A stretch of 64,000 bases of DNA from Parietaria judaica (lineage: Eukaryota > Streptophyta > Magnoliopsida > Rosales > Urticaceae), in assembly GCA_954871525.1 (NCBI GenBank), contig OX940864.1:4148001-4212000 (forward strand), written 5' to 3'. This document shows, one piece after another, positions 63,941 to 64,000 of this stretch (position 1 is its first letter; every line of letters begins with the position of its first letter). A model generated the notes under the pieces. The model had not been told where the DNA came from. It saw only the letters and a list, made by a program, of their open reading frames with translations, and searched no databases. Position numbers and translations under genes: made by a program.

Positions 63941-64000
63941 ATAGCATTTCCTATTGCATTTCTTTATTTGACATTTTTTACAACCTTAAATTTCGAACCA
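63941..64000 (+). repeat. Satellite continues past the window edge
   Basis: A normal class A monomer with CCTATTGCATTTC and TTATTTGACATT is cut by the window end at TTCGAACCA. The array is not bounded on this side; the left edge likewise starts inside a monomer series. Confidence 0.9.

Larger units (their letters stand above)
1..64000 (+). repeat. Tandem satellite array, ~174-bp monomer, fills the window
   Basis: The sequence is a continuous head-to-tail series of one monomer, about 174 bp long and A+T-rich. Landmarks recur in fixed order: CAAGAGTTCTCATGC, ATTAAATTGTTGACGAG, a palindromic core around GGAAATGCTATAGCATTTCC, ACATTTTTTACAACC, TTCGAACCAATTG, then TTAGGGCTTATACATTGG. All monomers run in the same direction; no inverted monomer was seen. 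I found no insertion of unrelated DNA, so no mobile element, gene or RNA gene interrupts it. About 370 monomers is an estimate from window length over mean spacing. Long homogeneous arrays with nested higher-order repeats and near-nucleosomal unit length are typical of eukaryotic centromeric or pericentromeric heterochromatin; that location is inferred, not shown. The satellite family and species are not recognised. Confidence 0.97.

Noticed and set aside
1..64000. Dozens of open frames on both strands, up to 604 codons, as protein genes
   Set aside because: All translate the same 174-bp satellite unit; stops, frameshifts and class B TAA codons are scattered without pattern, and minus-strand frames are the antisense of two or three adjacent monomers.
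1..64000. CRISPR-like array because short palindromic repeats are evenly spaced
   Set aside because: The sequences between the palindromes are themselves conserved repeats, not unique spacers, and the spacing of about 130 bp is far too long.
1..64000. Bacterial-type promoters (TTGACA/TTGACG with A+T-rich -10) and hairpin terminators
   Set aside because: TTGACG and TTTGACATTTTTT recur in each monomer as part of the repeat; there are no downstream genes and the context is eukaryotic satellite DNA.
1..64000. Identification of the species or a named satellite family
   Set aside because: I do not recognise the monomer. A database search (Repbase/Dfam, nucleotide) would be decisive; unit length alone does not separate plants from animals.
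1..64000. Phased A-tracts giving a bent-DNA signal
   Set aside because: A and T runs are frequent, but their spacings in the exemplar (about 11-17 bp) do not hold a helical period by hand measurement; a curvature calculation would be needed.

Overview
The whole 64 kb window is one uninterrupted head-to-tail array of an A+T-rich tandem satellite. The monomer is about 174 bp (hand-counted exemplar 28% G+C), giving an estimated 370 monomers, all in the same orientation. I see no gene, RNA gene, transposon, CRISPR array or unique spacer. Every long open reading frame is the same 58-residue string repeated, because 174 bp is exactly 58 codons and the consensus has one stop-free frame. Such an array with nested higher-order repeats indicates a eukaryotic centromeric, pericentromeric or other heterochromatic block. 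I do not recognise the family and cannot name the species. CpG-type decay suggests a genome with cytosine methylation.

Each monomer carries a 44-bp near-perfect palindrome (21 of 22 pairs), a TTCGAA/CAATTG segment that half-matches the CENP-B box, and runs of A and T. Nearly all length changes (-2, -5, -6, -9, -10, -12, -14, -21, -22, -24, -28 bp) fall inside the palindrome, while the rest of the monomer changes mainly by substitution. Two recurring sequence classes differ in a short block: A (TTTTTTACAACCTTAAA) and B (TTGTTTACGACCTAAAA, which carries an in-frame stop).

Layout. 1-5.1 kb and 11.7-15.2 kb are roughly collinear paralogous blocks. 5.1-6.4 kb is a 671-bp duplication. 7.2-12.35 kb is a 2,577-bp tandem duplication that appears identical. 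15.9-22.1 kb is mostly irregular, with 868-bp and 684-bp pairs. 22.1-27.2 kb is a 2,239-bp unit present 2.3 times. 27.2-31.3 kb is irregular. 31.3-33.1 kb is a 992-bp (6-mer) unit. 33.5-39.65 kb is the cleanest higher-order array: four copies of a 1,538-bp 9-mer. 40.7-43.5 kb holds another, different 1,538-bp pair. 42-49.7 kb has dispersed block copies at offsets 4,294, 3,802 and 3,976. 49.7-54.2 kb is a 2,226-bp tandem pair. 52.35-63.94 kb is a pair of about 5.9-kb blocks (offset 5,886).

From about 30 kb rightwards a 348-bp dimer becomes the underlying unit: monomers with ATGCAAAAATATGC alternate with ATGCCAAAATATGC, and AATAGCATTTATTTATTTG alternates with TATAGCATTTCTTTATTTT. To the left, classes are mixed without a dimer rule. 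The window therefore looks like a satellite repeatedly reshaped by amplification at many scales, from 12 bp inside the palindrome to about 6-12 kb blocks. All block boundaries were located by eye from shared variants and are good to tens of bases.
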